From: a virus
Virus record (IMG/VR): IMGVR_UViG_3300030105_002486
Coordinates: 5,062-55,679 of that record
Strand: one strand, 5' to 3'
DNA length: 50,618 bases
Shown here: positions 22,291-28,417 of the stretch, piece by piece
Numbering within the stretch: the stretch's first letter is position 1
Layout of the letters: each line of letters opens with the position of its first letter
Made by a program: the position numbers and the translations under genes
Notes under the pieces: model-generated
Databases searched by the model: none
Told to the model about the DNA's origin: nothing
What the model saw: the letters and a program-made list of their open reading frames with translations, nothing else

Positions 22291-22649
22291 ATAATTGTTC
22301 TTGGATTTTCTTTGTCTAGACCATGCTCAATTAATTTCAGCTTGACCTGTCGGTCATTCTCGTAGACAAAGCCCTGCAACAGATCAAGTATCAGGGACTC
22401 ATCCAGGTCAGGTCTCCTGCTCTTGTAAAATATTTTCATGGCAACCATTAAGTCTTGATCTTTTGTGTAAAGATTTTTTCGCACTGGACACTGCAACTCA
22501 AAGCCCTTCTTGTAAAGCAGGGCCTTCTGGGACTTGATAATCATAGGCTTGCCACGCACACTCACTAGCCTTCTAGAGTTAGCTTTTGAGGCTGGCTCAC
22601 CCTGTATCGTTAGTATGCATGGATCGTTGTTTATAGGCTTGCGTTTCAT
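22224..22649 (-). CDS. RusA-like Holliday junction resolvase (141 aa)
   Basis: Cuts four-way junctions left by recombination or replication. 'GEPASKANSRRLVSV' at the N-terminus and 'RRPDLDESLILDLLQG' plus 'VYENDRQV' carry the three catalytic aspartates of the family (here Asp81, Asp83, Asp99). Length is close to E. coli RusA (120 aa), with an extra C-terminal 20 residues encoded by the AT-rich dyad cluster. Operon with the primase-helicase and divergent from the recombination genes at 22735. Confidence 0.9.
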   Translation of the reverse strand: MKRKPINNDPCILTIQGEPASKANSRRLVSVRGKPMIIKSQKALLYKKGFELQCPVRKNLYTKDQDLMVAMKIFYKSRRPDLDESLILDLLQGFVYENDRQVKLKLIEHGLDKENPRTIIVISTIDNKDNILKTFIDILSN

Positions 22650-22734
22650 ATCACTTGGGGTTATCGTTCTTCCTCTCTCAGGACAGATAGTCTAACTGAG
22701 TTAGAGTCTTTTCGCAATAACTAAGGGGGGAGTT
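22650..22734. promoter_or_regulatory. Divergent promoter region with TCTAAC-TGA-GTTAGA dyad
   Basis: The 85 bp between RusA-like (minus) and 22735 (plus) must drive both. A perfect 6 bp dyad lies at 22691-22705. A good operator candidate; promoter boxes not resolved. Confidence 0.4.
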
Positions 22735-23019
22735 TTGTACAATCCAAACCGACAGCCGAAAGGTGATAAGCGATTTTGGACAAGCGAGAATGTTCCAATC
22801 CCACTGAATAGGGGTGGACGGCAGGAAGAGTGGGCAGATTTACCATTTGACACCATCGCTGTAGGCACAGTGATTGGGATACCACTTACGTCAGAGGAGA
22901 AGACCCAGAGGATGATAAGGAACCTCAGGAGTCTTGCTTGGCGTAGAGGTAAGAGTTTTAATAAGAAGTTCTCTGCAAGAGTAACTGAATATGGCGTTGG
23001 AATATGGAGGGTAGAATGA
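22735..23019 (+). CDS. Small phage protein, paralogue 1 (94 aa)
   Basis: Probable TTG start at 22735 just after AGGGGGGAG. The pattern 'VPIPLNRGG...WADLPFDTIAVGTVIGIPL...RRGKSFNKKF...GVGIWRVE' matches the next gene position by position, so these are tandem paralogues of a small family I recall as widespread in phages with no known function (DUF7303-like). Beta-strand then Arg/Lys-rich helix, compatible with nucleic-acid binding. Confidence 0.72.
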   Translation: MYNPNRQPKGDKRFWTSENVPIPLNRGGRQEEWADLPFDTIAVGTVIGIPLTSEEKTQRMIRNLRSLAWRRGKSFNKKFSARVTEYGVGIWRVE

Positions 23020-23252
23020 CAGAGATAGAGGTGAGGAGAGGCGTTCCACTACCAAGTAAGCAGAGTACCAGACATCTGCCGTTGCCCTTTGAGGGGTTGC
23101 TCGTTGGCGAATCTTTTATTGTCCCAGATGATGGTGGCACTATGGAATCCAGACTCAGGTCTGCGTGTTCACGCTACGGTAAACGGTGGGGTAAAGTGTT
23201 TGCATGTCGCAAGGTAGACAATAATACATTCGGAATTTGGAGAACGGAATGA
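23016..23252 (+). CDS. Small phage protein, paralogue 2 (78 aa)
   Basis: ATG at 23016 behind GGAGGGTAGA, overlapping the previous stop. 'GVPLPSK...LPLPFEGLLVGESFIV...YGKRWGKVFACRKV...FGIWRTE' parallels paralogue 1. Ends with an ATGA overlap into the nuclease gene, tying the pair to the recombination module. Confidence 0.75.
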   Translation: MTEIEVRRGVPLPSKQSTRHLPLPFEGLLVGESFIVPDDGGTMESRLRSACSRYGKRWGKVFACRKVDNNTFGIWRTE

Positions 23253-24064
23253 TTACTACCAATGAATTTGGCGCACCCGATGCGTTTGTAAGGGCAGTAA
23301 CAGATGATCTTTATAGCAAGGGAGAGGCTGATTTCAGTGTCACTGGATTGATCCAACCACCACAGATTGCACGGCTGAAGAAAGAACATGAGGACAAGCT
23401 AAGCTCTGACGTGAGAGACAGGGTCTGGATGCTGTTAGGCACTGCCGTACACAACACGCTAGAAAAATATGGAGAAGGCAATGTCGAGGAACGATACTTT
23501 GCTGACTGCAATGGCACCACGATCTCTGGAGCTATCGACCTAGAGAAGGATGGAAACATTACTGACTACAAGGTGACATCTACTTTCACTGTACAGAATG
23601 CATTAAAATCTGACTGGGAAGCTCAACTCAACATGTATGGTTGGCTCCTACGTAAGAACGGCACTGAACCAAAGTCTCTGACTGTCGTAGCGATATGTCG
23701 TGACTGGATGAAGTCACGTGCTGGTAAAAATAATTATCCAGTATCCATGATTGTTCCGATCAATGTCCCCCTGTGGCATCCAGAGAGAGTAGAAAGATAT
23801 ATAAGTCATAGGGTTAAATTGCACACTACAGAAGCGACACCCCCTTGCACTACCGAAGAGAGGTGGGCGCGTGGCGCTTTCAGTGTGACAGGAGGAAGAG
23901 GAAGGCCAAAGAGTTACGACACGTTGGCTGATGCGACTCATTTCATTAACCAACAGAGTTCAGGCAGTTACTCTATTGTTCCTGGGAATGCTCGTTATAT
24001 ACGATGTGAAGGATGGTGCGACGTTTCGGAGTTTTGTAAACAATGGCAAACGGAGGGAAACTAA
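23249..24064 (+). CDS. PD-(D/E)XK nuclease, RecB/Cas4-like (271 aa)
   Basis: 'GTAVHNTLE' (His68), 'GAIDLEKDG' (Asp97), 'ITDYKVTS' (Asp106-x-Lys108) and 'EAQLNMYGWLL' (Gln126, Tyr130) form the full motif set of RecB-type nucleases. C-terminal 'RYIRCEGWCDVSEFCKQW' adds three cysteines that may bind a metal or cluster, though a four-Cys Cas4 cluster is not complete. ATG at 23249 with GGAGAACGGA. Followed by an annealing protein, the usual phage exonuclease-recombinase pairing. Confidence 0.88.
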   Translation: MITTNEFGAPDAFVRAVTDDLYSKGEADFSVTGLIQPPQIARLKKEHEDKLSSDVRDRVWMLLGTAVHNTLEKYGEGNVEERYFADCNGTTISGAIDLEKDGNITDYKVTSTFTVQNALKSDWEAQLNMYGWLLRKNGTEPKSLTVVAICRDWMKSRAGKNNYPVSMIVPINVPLWHPERVERYISHRVKLHTTEATPPCTTEERWARGAFSVTGGRGRPKSYDTLADATHFINQQSSGSYSIVPGNARYIRCEGWCDVSEFCKQWQTEGN

Positions 24065-24065
24065 A

Positions 24066-24755
24066 ATGGCTAAGCCAACAGCTAAGGAGATCTGGGATAA
24101 ATTATCCAAGATTGATGTAAGTAAGCACACTGAAGATCGTGGAGGATTAACGTACCTCAGTTGGGCATGGGCGTGGGGAATTATGATGGACCACTACCCT
24201 GACTTGGAGATGAAGTGGCAGGGCCAGTTAGATGAGAATGGAATAATGAGAGATGTCAATCTCTATCCTGGTGGTAGTGCGACGGTAAACTGTTCTGTCA
24301 CCATTGGTGATGTGAAGAGGGAGATGTGGCTACCTGTTATGGATTTCAGGCACAAGGCCATCATTGGTCCTGATGCACGACAGGTATCAGATACTAAAAT
24401 GCGTTGCTTTACCAAATGCTTTGCGATGTTTGGTTTGGGACATTACATCTATGCTGGTGAAGATGTACCCCAAGAAGATGACACGCCTACACCCAAAAAG
24501 TCTGCACCTAAAAAGCAACCGAAGCCGAAGATAGTATCAATAAAAAAATCTGATAAAAATTATATTGATGACTTGAAGGTTCTTGCCAATGACTTACACG
24601 AAAGAGGCTGGACCCCCGAAGGTGATACCAAGAAGGCAATCAAAGCTGTGGTTGCAAATGGCGATGAAGAGAAAGCAGTAATTTTAATCAAGAGTTTGAA
24701 GGAAGCAGGGAAGTTACTACTTGAAGTTAACGATACAAAGGCAGAGGAAGTTTAA
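24066..24755 (+). CDS. DUF1071/ERF-like single-strand annealing protein (229 aa)
   Basis: 'TYLSWAWAWGIMMDHYPDLE' near the N-terminus, 'VNCSVTIGDVKREMWLPVMD', 'DTKMRCFTKCFAMFGLGHYIYAGED' are signatures of the DUF1071 / Sak3-type annealing proteins. A Pro/Lys linker (about 142-160) separates this core from a C-terminal helical domain resembling those that recruit SSB. Works with the nuclease encoded just upstream (2 bp gap). The ATG at 24066 is preferred over a longer reading that lies inside the nuclease gene. Confidence 0.85.
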   Translation: MAKPTAKEIWDKLSKIDVSKHTEDRGGLTYLSWAWAWGIMMDHYPDLEMKWQGQLDENGIMRDVNLYPGGSATVNCSVTIGDVKREMWLPVMDFRHKAIIGPDARQVSDTKMRCFTKCFAMFGLGHYIYAGEDVPQEDDTPTPKKSAPKKQPKPKIVSIKKSDKNYIDDLKVLANDLHERGWTPEGDTKKAIKAVVANGDEEKAVILIKSLKEAGKLLLEVNDTKAEEV

Positions 24756-24758
24756 ATC

Positions 24759-25073
24759 ATGGCACCTAATTACGATGAGTTACCGACAGTGACATTCGCA
24801 ATTTTCAAGAACAAGTATGCAAAGTCCGACAGACATCCTTCTGAAGTTGGTGAGATAGAAATTACCAGAGAGTTCCTAAAGGAGATGACCAAGACTGCAA
24901 AGGCTACTGGAATAATTCCAAAACTAAAAGTAGCTATGTGGGAAATGGTATCCAAGCAGGGCTTGCAGTATAAGAATTTCAAACTAGAAATTAAACAATC
25001 TAGTGCAGGTGTCCCTAGCGTAGTAGAAGTTGTAGAGAAGAAAGAAGAGGAAGATGATGGTCTCCTCTTCTGA
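24759..25073 (+). CDS. SSB-like or recombination accessory protein (104 aa)
   Basis: Begins 3 bp after the annealing protein. Beta-rich core ('VTFAIFKNKYAKSDRHPSEV', 'KLKVAMWEMVSKQGLQYKNF') and an acidic tail ending EEEDDGLLF, which resembles the acidic hydrophobic-tipped tails of single-strand binding proteins. No OB-fold signature is certain. Its place in the recombination module supports a DNA-binding role. Confidence 0.6.
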   Translation: MAPNYDELPTVTFAIFKNKYAKSDRHPSEVGEIEITREFLKEMTKTAKATGIIPKLKVAMWEMVSKQGLQYKNFKLEIKQSSAGVPSVVEVVEKKEEEDDGLLF

Positions 25074-25293
25074 GGTTAACGACAAGGTGGCTCCCACTAG
25101 AAAGTCATTTCTCTTGAGGCTTACCCCTGAACTCTTGGAAGAGGTGAGGGGGTGGGCAGACAGGGGGAATATACCCATGAACTTATGGGTGACGAATGCC
25201 ATCAGGGCCTACATCCACAATGGAATTCCATCGGATGATAAGGCCAGTAATCAAAAGTGGTGGGAAAAAGATAGAGATAGTTCAATAGTTTAA
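25054..25293 (+). CDS. Ribbon-helix-helix regulator-like protein (79 aa)
   Basis: 'RKSFLLRLTPELLEEVRGWA' followed by 'NIPMNLWVTNAIRAYI' is the strand-helix-helix of Arc/MetJ-type DNA-binding proteins. ATG at 25054 behind AGAAGAGGAAG, overlapping the SSB-like gene by 20 nt. Such dimeric proteins bind short inverted repeats, so it is one candidate binder for the dyads in this window. Followed by a structured intergenic stretch. Confidence 0.78.
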   Translation: MMVSSSEVNDKVAPTRKSFLLRLTPELLEEVRGWADRGNIPMNLWVTNAIRAYIHNGIPSDDKASNQKWWEKDRDSSIV

Positions 25294-25374
25294 GAGGTGT
25301 TGGCCCCCAACTTTTGGTGAGTCGGGCTGGGTACAACTAAAAAGTGCAGGCTCACCACCTTGTCCACTCACCTC
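25294..25374 (+). other. Three-stem intergenic fold
   Basis: GAGGTG (25294) pairs with CACCTC (25369-25374), enclosing hairpin GTTGG-CCC-CCAAC (25299-25311) and hairpin TGGTGAG/CTCACCA (25315-25321 with 25351-25357). Starts at the stop codon of the ribbon-helix-helix gene and ends before the next ribosome site. Could be a leader or regulatory RNA. Confidence 0.45.
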
Positions 25375-25390
25375 CAGTAAGGTAATAAAG

Positions 25391-25672
25391 ATGATTGACT
25401 TAGAAAAATTAGCAAAGTGGGGCGCAATACTTTCTATATTATGGTTGGCGATGTGGATGTCCCATGTCTATACCGTGAAGATTATAAGAGAAGATATCGC
25501 TGAGCTTTACCTTGATGTCCATGAGGCGAGCGAAGAAGGGGGGCTGGAGATAGAGTCCAGTGGCAACCCACAACTAGATACATTAGCGTGGTGTCTAGCC
25601 CATACAAATATGATACCGTCCACTAGCCCATACAAATATGATACCGTCCAAGTGAGGATAAGATGCAAGTAA
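25391..25672 (+). CDS. Small membrane protein with duplicated 3' end (93 aa)
   Basis: N-terminal hydrophobic helix (WGAILSILWLAMWMSHVYTV, about 10-30), then an acidic soluble part. A 28 bp exact tandem duplication near the 3' end shifts the frame: with one copy the protein would stop right after MIPSK, with two it gains about 15 residues. Function unknown; near the start of the lysis region on the opposite strand. Confidence 0.65.
   Translation: MIDLEKLAKWGAILSILWLAMWMSHVYTVKIIREDIAELYLDVHEASEEGGLEIESSGNPQLDTLAWCLAHTNMIPSTSPYKYDTVQVRIRCK
25595..25650 (+). repeat. 28 bp exact tandem duplication
   Basis: Units 25595-25622 and 25623-25650 are identical; 28 is not a multiple of 3, so the reading frame changes after the second unit. 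Confidence 0.9.
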
Positions 25673-25872
25673 ATAGAAGTAAACTATTGTTCAAAAATAT
25701 TTTTAGATTGGCTGCAAGTGCTACAATTTGCATAGGGGTGGGGCTAAAGGTGGGAATCAAGTATGGATTTAAGCAAGGTATGTTTCGATGGCGTTCACGA
25801 AAGCATAAGGCGTTTCGTAATGGTAGGGGGCAGGGAATCCTTAACACAATGAGAAACAACGGTCATATCTAA
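25663..25872 (+). CDS. Small basic membrane protein (69 aa)
   Basis: ATG at 25663 overlaps the previous gene's end. Hydrophobic middle (LAASATICIGVGLKVGIKYG) with a strongly basic C-terminus (MFRWRSRKHKAFRNGRGQG). One copy of the TTGTTCA motif is read in frame as LLFKNIFRL. Ends 4 bp into the convergent spanin-like gene. Unknown. Confidence 0.55.
   Translation: MQVNRSKLLFKNIFRLAASATICIGVGLKVGIKYGFKQGMFRWRSRKHKAFRNGRGQGILNTMRNNGHI
25687..25706. repeat. TTGTTCA/AT-palindrome motif, copy F (intragenic)
   Basis: TTGTTCAAAAATATTTTTAG with the palindrome AAAAATATTTTT. Confidence 0.5.
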
Positions 25873-26495
25873 TCTCTAAGTACAGATCCAAGGGCGACCC
25901 CTACTAATATGTAGGGGATCGTTCCCCCCACCTTATTAAAGATACCTGGATTCGCTACACTCTTCCAAGCATCCGACTCTTCGTTCAAAGCAGTGATCTC
26001 CAATCGTAACGATGCGTTAAGTTTTTGGTCCATCGTCCATATTGAATCCAATATTTGTACCCTTTTCCACAAAAGTAGCTTATCCTCCTCCAATACGGCC
26101 ACTTGTACCTGATATGCAGACACCTCTTTTTGGTGATTTAATTCTAAGGTATCTAAGAGCGAGGCTAAGCCACTTTGATTCTCCAGGCTAACACGAAGTG
26201 TAGTGAGGTTCTCGTTGAAGCTTAGGGATGATGTGAGGGCCTCGTTTTTTGCTGACTCCCTAATCTCTTCTAGAGAATCGTGAGCGTTATCCAAACTGTC
26301 CCTCAGTACGTCATAATACTTATAAGATTCTAGAAGTTCATCCTCAAGTCCTGACCTTTGCTCTTCTAATTCTTCAACCCTACCCTCTGCTACAAGCGCA
26401 CGACTTCTCGCTTCAGAATTTTTATTAAAAATAATTCCTGAAAAAGATATCAGCGTAACTATTATCGCAGCGGGTAAAAAATAATTTCTGTACAT
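25869..26495 (-). CDS. Spanin-like membrane coiled-coil protein (208 aa)
   Basis: N-terminal membrane helix (LPAAIIVTLISFSGIIF, about 7-23), a long Glu/Leu-rich coiled coil (about 30-165), and a second hydrophobic stretch at the C-terminus (IPYILVGVALGSVL). The layout resembles inner-membrane spanins and other lysis accessory proteins. It is the last gene of the late block, after the endolysin and holin-like genes. An overlapping outer-membrane spanin was not found, so the call is tentative. Confidence 0.6.
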   Translation of the reverse strand: MYRNYFLPAAIIVTLISFSGIIFNKNSEARSRALVAEGRVEELEEQRSGLEDELLESYKYYDVLRDSLDNAHDSLEEIRESAKNEALTSSLSFNENLTTLRVSLENQSGLASLLDTLELNHQKEVSAYQVQVAVLEEDKLLLWKRVQILDSIWTMDQKLNASLRLEITALNEESDAWKSVANPGIFNKVGGTIPYILVGVALGSVLRD

Positions 26496-26500
26496 TAGTT
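26475..26500. repeat. TTGTTCA/AT-palindrome motif, copy J (degenerate)
   Basis: AAATAATTTCTGTACA over the start of the spanin-like gene; on the minus strand it reads ATGTACAGAAATTATTTT, close to copy G. Confidence 0.35.
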
Positions 26501-26814
26501 TAGTTCACATCTCCGTCAGTGACTGCGCTTATCTTCTCTACCAATGCTTCGCCCTCACCTTCTGCCAGCCTATAACATTTTCGCCTAGCAACAACTCCTG
26601 TCATGGATGTCTTCATGGCTGAGACCACTTCGACTTTCCCAGCCTTAATCATTCTCTTTAGCTGAGTCCTCACTGATTGAGCCGACACTTCTAGCTCCTC
26701 TACCAACTCAAGCACAGTTCTAGCCATCGAACTTTCTTCTGGTTCTGGTCCAAGGTCTCCGTGTCGCAATGCCTTCTGAAGCTCTAGCATTAATTCTGCC
26801 TGTGTTACGTTCAT
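26500..26814 (-). CDS. Winged-helix DNA-binding-like protein (104 aa)
   Basis: Residues about 30-85 (TVLELVEELEVSAQSVRTQL, KRMIKAGKVEVVSAMKT, VARRKCYRL) follow a helix-turn-helix plus wing pattern. One-base overlap with the phosphoesterase gene (TGATG). Sits in the lysis and late-accessory cluster, so it may control late genes; this is inference. Confidence 0.68.
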   Translation of the reverse strand: MNVTQAELMLELQKALRHGDLGPEPEESSMARTVLELVEELEVSAQSVRTQLKRMIKAGKVEVVSAMKTSMTGVVARRKCYRLAEGEGEALVEKISAVTDGDVN

Positions 26815-27659
26815 CAGTCCACCTCTATGGTTGTGGGACGTTCAGGTTTAAATAATACACTCTTCATGCTGTAGTCATCATTGTCGTCGATCTCAAACCA
26901 GACTAATCCAATATCGGCCAAGGACTCAGCGACACGATGGACGTACTCAGTTGCTAGTTGCCATGCAGGGAGAGCAACGAGCCGTGTCTTTACTTTGTGC
27001 ATCCTTCCACTGTCTGCGAACTGGTGGAAGTGGCTACGAATTGCTATGTCGGGGGCCTCGTCTCCGTCCATCATGTAATTGAAAAATATATCTTGTGCCG
27101 CCCAGCGAATGTATGGACCCTTGGTATGAGCGCGCATCCCCATGCGTCCGTGATGTTTTATATGAAATCTGAGTGATCCAAACTTAAGCTCACGGGTATA
27201 TGAAGTGACGGTACCTGTGTCTGGGTCTTCGACTACGGGCCATCTCTGCTCTTTAAGTGCCTTGCCCATTCCTTCTTCTAGCCCTCCTGCCCTTCCTACA
27301 TGAGCAGACGTGCCTCTCAATATGTGCAGGGAGTTAGGCTTAAGAGCGAGAGGAACCCTAAGAGATTCTAACGCACAGCCTACGTGTACTCCCTCATGTG
27401 CCGTAGCAATCTGAGTCGTCCTGTGATGGTCCCCATCAACGGCATCTCCATTTAAAATTAAATGCAGTTTTGCTTTTTTATTCTTACGCTTGACAGATTT
27501 AATTTTATCCCAAGCCTTCTCCCAGTTATCCCAAAGCCATAGCTGTGCTTTGTTAGGTAGGTACAGCCCCCCATCGTCAAGCTCAATACCTTCTGGGGGG
27601 CATAGTCCTACTGTCGAACCACAGTGTAAATCTCCAAAGCAAACAACAATATGTTTCAT
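26814..27659 (-). CDS. Calcineurin-like metallophosphoesterase (281 aa)
   Basis: GDLHCG (Asp10, His12), NGDAVDGDHH (Asp72 region), RGTSAHVG (His120, where the family has a GNHE-like motif), HHG (about 169-171) and SHFHQF (His210, His212) are the metal ligands in family order. Enzymes of this fold hydrolyse phosphomono- or diesters, including DNA or nucleotides. Phages carry them as nucleases or phosphatases. Being in the late lysis cluster rather than with replication genes is unusual. Confidence 0.87.
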   Translation of the reverse strand: MKHIVVCFGDLHCGSTVGLCPPEGIELDDGGLYLPNKAQLWLWDNWEKAWDKIKSVKRKNKKAKLHLILNGDAVDGDHHRTTQIATAHEGVHVGCALESLRVPLALKPNSLHILRGTSAHVGRAGGLEEGMGKALKEQRWPVVEDPDTGTVTSYTRELKFGSLRFHIKHHGRMGMRAHTKGPYIRWAAQDIFFNYMMDGDEAPDIAIRSHFHQFADSGRMHKVKTRLVALPAWQLATEYVHRVAESLADIGLVWFEIDDNDDYSMKSVLFKPERPTTIEVD

Positions 27660-27660
27660 A

Positions 27661-28116
27661 TCAATTAGTCCCCCACCTTGCAGGCGCTGGTCTGCCTATC
27701 ATGCCACGAACATCGACATGCGTGAATGTTTTGTACCTGCCTATACCTAGTTGCTCTTTGTATGGGCTACTCTCTAATAGATCAGCAACTTGCCTTGGTG
27801 TCCAGCCCACCTTAACAATGTCTGAAGCACCCAAGGTTAGGTGCATACTATTCGCTACACCACCGATAGCTTCATTGTATTCTGGGGAACGCCACCAACT
27901 ATTCACTAAAACGCTGGCAACCTCCCCTTCGTTTCTTAACCACTGAAGGACATCTACAAGTTTGAGTGCATTACTGAGTAGGCCCAACGGAGGACTTGAT
28001 AGTGATACACCAGAAGACTGACGTCCCACATCAGCTATCTCTAGTGGACTGAAGTTTGTTATACCATGAACTTGTAGCCGTGCGCCACAAACTCTAGTCC
28101 ATTCATTTCTCGTCAT
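27661..28116 (-). CDS. M15-type peptidase endolysin (151 aa)
   Basis: Cuts peptidoglycan peptide cross-links. 'WRSPEYNEAIGGVANSMHLT' and 'GASDIV' give His92 and Asp99, and 'FTHVDVRG' gives His133 and Asp135: the SxHxxGxAxD plus HxD zinc site of the M15 (D-Ala-D-Ala carboxypeptidase-like) group. No signal peptide, so export needs the holin. The ATG at 28116, behind AAGGA, is preferred over a GTG at 28134. Follows the holin-like gene, overlapping by 14 nt. Confidence 0.85.
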   Translation of the reverse strand: MTRNEWTRVCGARLQVHGITNFSPLEIADVGRQSSGVSLSSPPLGLLSNALKLVDVLQWLRNEGEVASVLVNSWWRSPEYNEAIGGVANSMHLTLGASDIVKVGWTPRQVADLLESSPYKEQLGIGRYKTFTHVDVRGMIGRPAPARWGTN

Positions 28117-28417
28117 GTTCCTTGAACTCTGCACTGTTATCTAATAAAGCTGGACGCTTAGGTTCCTTGATAGACTTCGCTATACCAGAGGCTACGGCTC
28201 CTACTTGAGGAGCTAAGTATTGGCTTACACGGGGTCCACCTGCCCATGCCACTAAGCCCACGCCCAAGCTACCAAGCAAAGTGTAGGCTGTCCCAGGAAC
28301 TTCCCATACCGTAGAGTCAAGCACAATCAGTACGCCCGTAAACAACAATGCGCCCAGAAGGAAGGTACGGGCCGCACTTAAGTTACCCTTCTCATCTGTT
28401 AAAAGTTCTCTAATCAT
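28103..28417 (-). CDS. Holin-like membrane protein (104 aa)
   Basis: Two or three hydrophobic segments (FLLGALLFTGVLIVLD, YTLLGSLGVGLVAWA, VGAVASGIA) and a basic-acidic C-terminal tail. Small, multi-spanning and directly before the endolysin: the usual holin arrangement. ATG at 28417 overlaps the stop of the giant gene. Confidence 0.65.
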   Translation of the reverse strand: MIRELLTDEKGNLSAARTFLLGALLFTGVLIVLDSTVWEVPGTAYTLLGSLGVGLVAWAGGPRVSQYLAPQVGAVASGIAKSIKEPKRPALLDNSAEFKEHDEK

